In this document: positions 6,161 to 6,676 of the stretch, piece by piece
How positions within the stretch are numbered: the stretch's first letter is position 1
Layout: each line of letters starts with the position of its first letter
Assembly (NCBI GenBank): GCA_900553675.1
Contig: USEH01000119.1
Coordinates: 1-6,676, forward strand
DNA from: an uncultured Ruminococcus sp.
GTDB taxonomy: Bacteria > Bacillota > Clostridia > Oscillospirales > Ruminococcaceae
Length of the DNA stretch: 6,676 nucleotides
Reading direction: 5' to 3'
Translations under genes and position numbers: made by a program
Notes under the pieces: generated by a model
What the model saw: only the letters and a program-made list of their open reading frames with translations
What the model was told of the DNA's origin: nothing
The model's database searches: none

Positions 6161-6191
6161 GAAAAAAAGACCTGCGAAACCGCAAGTCTTT
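6161..6191 (-). terminator. rho-independent terminator of the rRNA operon
   Basis: AAAGACTTGCG and CGCAGGTCTTT pair over 11 bp (one U-G) around a four-base loop, GTTT, and the minus strand then carries an unbroken T tract (6162-6168) ending in C. It begins 3 nt after the encoded CCA of tRNA-Asn. This is the clearest terminator in the window and marks the end of the 23S-5S-tRNA transcript. Confidence 0.9.
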
Positions 6192-6193
6192 AA

Positions 6194-6269
6194 TGGCTGC
6201 CTCTGTCAGGCTCGAACTGACGACCCCATGATTAACAGTCATGTGCTCTACCGACTGAGCTAAGAGGCA
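6194..6269 (-). tRNA. tRNA-Asn(GTT)
   Basis: The 76-nt gene folds as a full cloverleaf: acceptor stem TGCCTCT/AGAGGCA (7 bp), D stem GCTC/GAGC, anticodon stem CATGA/TCATG with loop CTGTTAA (anticodon GTT at 6234-6236), T stem GTCAG/CTGAC with loop TTCGAGC, discriminator G and an encoded CCA (6194-6196). Asparagine codons AAC and AAU are read. It is the last gene of the rRNA operon, 41 nt after 5S and directly before the terminator. Confidence 0.98.
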
Positions 6270-6274
6270 ATATG

Positions 6275-6304
6275 ACGAAAGAGAGCGAAACTGCTCTCCT
6301 TCGT
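6275..6304 (-). other. strong hairpin between 5S rRNA and tRNA-Asn
   Basis: ACGAAGGAGAGC pairs with GCTCTCTTTCGT over 12 bp with one G-U pair, around a six-base loop (AGTTTC). No T tract follows, only CATAT and then the tRNA, so it is not a standard terminator. It fills most of the 41-nt spacer and is probably a processing or stability element of the precursor RNA; that role is inference. Confidence 0.65.
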
Positions 6305-6310
6305 ATTTAT

Positions 6311-6425
6311 GTCGGCGACACCAATTTTCCCAGGCAGTTACCCGCCAAGTATCGTAGGCGAAGATGAGCTTAACTTCTGTGTTCGGCATGGGAACAGGTG
6401 GGACCTCATCTCAATCGTCACCGAC
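6311..6425 (-). rRNA. rrf: 5S ribosomal RNA
   Basis: The sequence contains the conserved 5S core TCCCATGCCGAACACAGAAG and TTAAGCTC. The terminal helix GTCGGTGAC (5') pairs with GTCGCCGAC (3') over nine positions with one U-G pair, which sets both ends to within a few bases. At about 115 nt it has the usual bacterial length. It follows 23S rRNA on the same strand after an 89-nt spacer and is followed by tRNA-Asn, the common 23S-5S-tRNA order. Confidence 0.95.
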
Positions 6426-6514
6426 TGTGAAGTGTTACTTCAAAGACAAGCCTTGAAGCTGACAACTTCAAAATTGAATAATGTTTTAAGTAATGGATGA
6501 ACATAATTTCTAAA
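6426..6514 (-). other. 23S-5S internal spacer
   Basis: This 89-nt A+T-rich spacer holds no gene. It contains short inverted repeats built on GAAG/CTTC: TTGAAG and CTTCAA around a 7-nt loop (6453-6471) and TGAAGT and ACTTCA around a 3-nt loop (6428-6442). These may guide trimming of 23S and 5S precursors; no function is shown by sequence alone. Confidence 0.6.
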
Positions 6515-6676
6515 GGTTAAGCCCTCGACCAATTAGTACTCGCTAGCTAAACACTTCACAGCGCTTACACTTTGAGCCTATCAACCCAGTAGTCTTCCGG
6601 GGGTCTTACTCAGTTAACCTGATGGGATATCTTATCTTAAGGACGGCTTCACGCTTAGATGCTTTCAGCGTTTATC
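6515..6676 (-). rRNA. rrl: 23S ribosomal RNA, 3' end (partial)
   Basis: About 162 nt of the 3' end of 23S rRNA are present, read on the minus strand and cut by the right window edge. Recognisable segments are AAACGCTGAAAGCATCTAAG, GTGAAGCC, AAGACTACTGGGTTGATAGG and the closing TACTAATTGGTCGAGGGC, followed by TTAACC, which is the typical 23S terminus. The 3' end is placed at about 6515 from that TTAACC. The rest of 23S, and presumably 16S, lie beyond the window. Confidence 0.97.

Noticed and set aside
6138..6389. N-terminal extension of the acetyltransferase open frame, and a plus-strand frame over 6309-6500
   Set aside because: Both are 5S rRNA and tRNA-Asn sequence read as codons; the true start is the ATG at 6137 after GGAGG.
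1..6676. CRISPR array, insertion sequence, phage or defence system
   Set aside because: No spaced direct repeats, transposase or integrase motifs, terminal inverted repeats or phage-like genes are visible; tRNA-Asn is intact and not flanked by a repeated 3' end that would mark an attachment site.

Overview
The window looks like chromosomal DNA of a low-to-mid GC Bacillota bacterium, most likely a gut-type member of Clostridia (the family guess is inference). The supporting signs are strong GGAGG Shine-Dalgarno sites, GTG starts, TTGACA/TATACT-type promoters, a 5S gene of the Firmicutes type, separate secD and secF genes, and a Sir2 enzyme of bacterial type. TAA and TGA both end genes, so the standard bacterial code applies. 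Every gene lies on the minus strand, so in transcription order the window reads from right to left.

From the right edge there is the end of a ribosomal RNA operon: the 3' end of 23S rRNA (6515 to the edge), a spacer, 5S rRNA (6311-6425), a strong 12-bp hairpin (6275-6304), tRNA-Asn(GTT) (6194-6269) and a textbook rho-independent terminator (6161-6191). A small GNAT acetyltransferase gene (5661-6137) follows at once with no visible promoter of its own. Next is a Sir2-family NAD-dependent deacylase (4853-5572) with an almost perfect sigma-A-type promoter (5616-5644). Then come the overlapping secD and secF genes (2371-4708) with their own promoter and a downstream hairpin, and a TIM-barrel sugar phosphate isomerase/endonuclease-IV-like protein (1486-2283) ending in a bidirectional terminator.

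The leftmost gene (135-1286) is clearly more A+T rich than the rest. It encodes a secreted papain/C39-like cysteine peptidase behind its own consensus promoter and a perfect ribosome binding site. That site drives an ATG whose sixth codon is an in-frame TAA, inside what would otherwise be a normal signal peptide; the rest of the frame is open for 383 codons. At the extreme left edge a strong ribosome binding site and a GTG mark the first bases of another gene running out of the window.

Most of the window is ordinary housekeeping sequence. The parts that deserve a second look are the interrupted signal peptide of the cysteine peptidase, the acetyltransferase/sirtuin neighbour pair with the acetyltransferase apparently fed by rRNA-operon readthrough, the alanine replacing a usually acidic residue in SecF, and the hairpin between 5S and tRNA-Asn. 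I see no CRISPR array, insertion sequence, phage gene or unfamiliar defence-like system.
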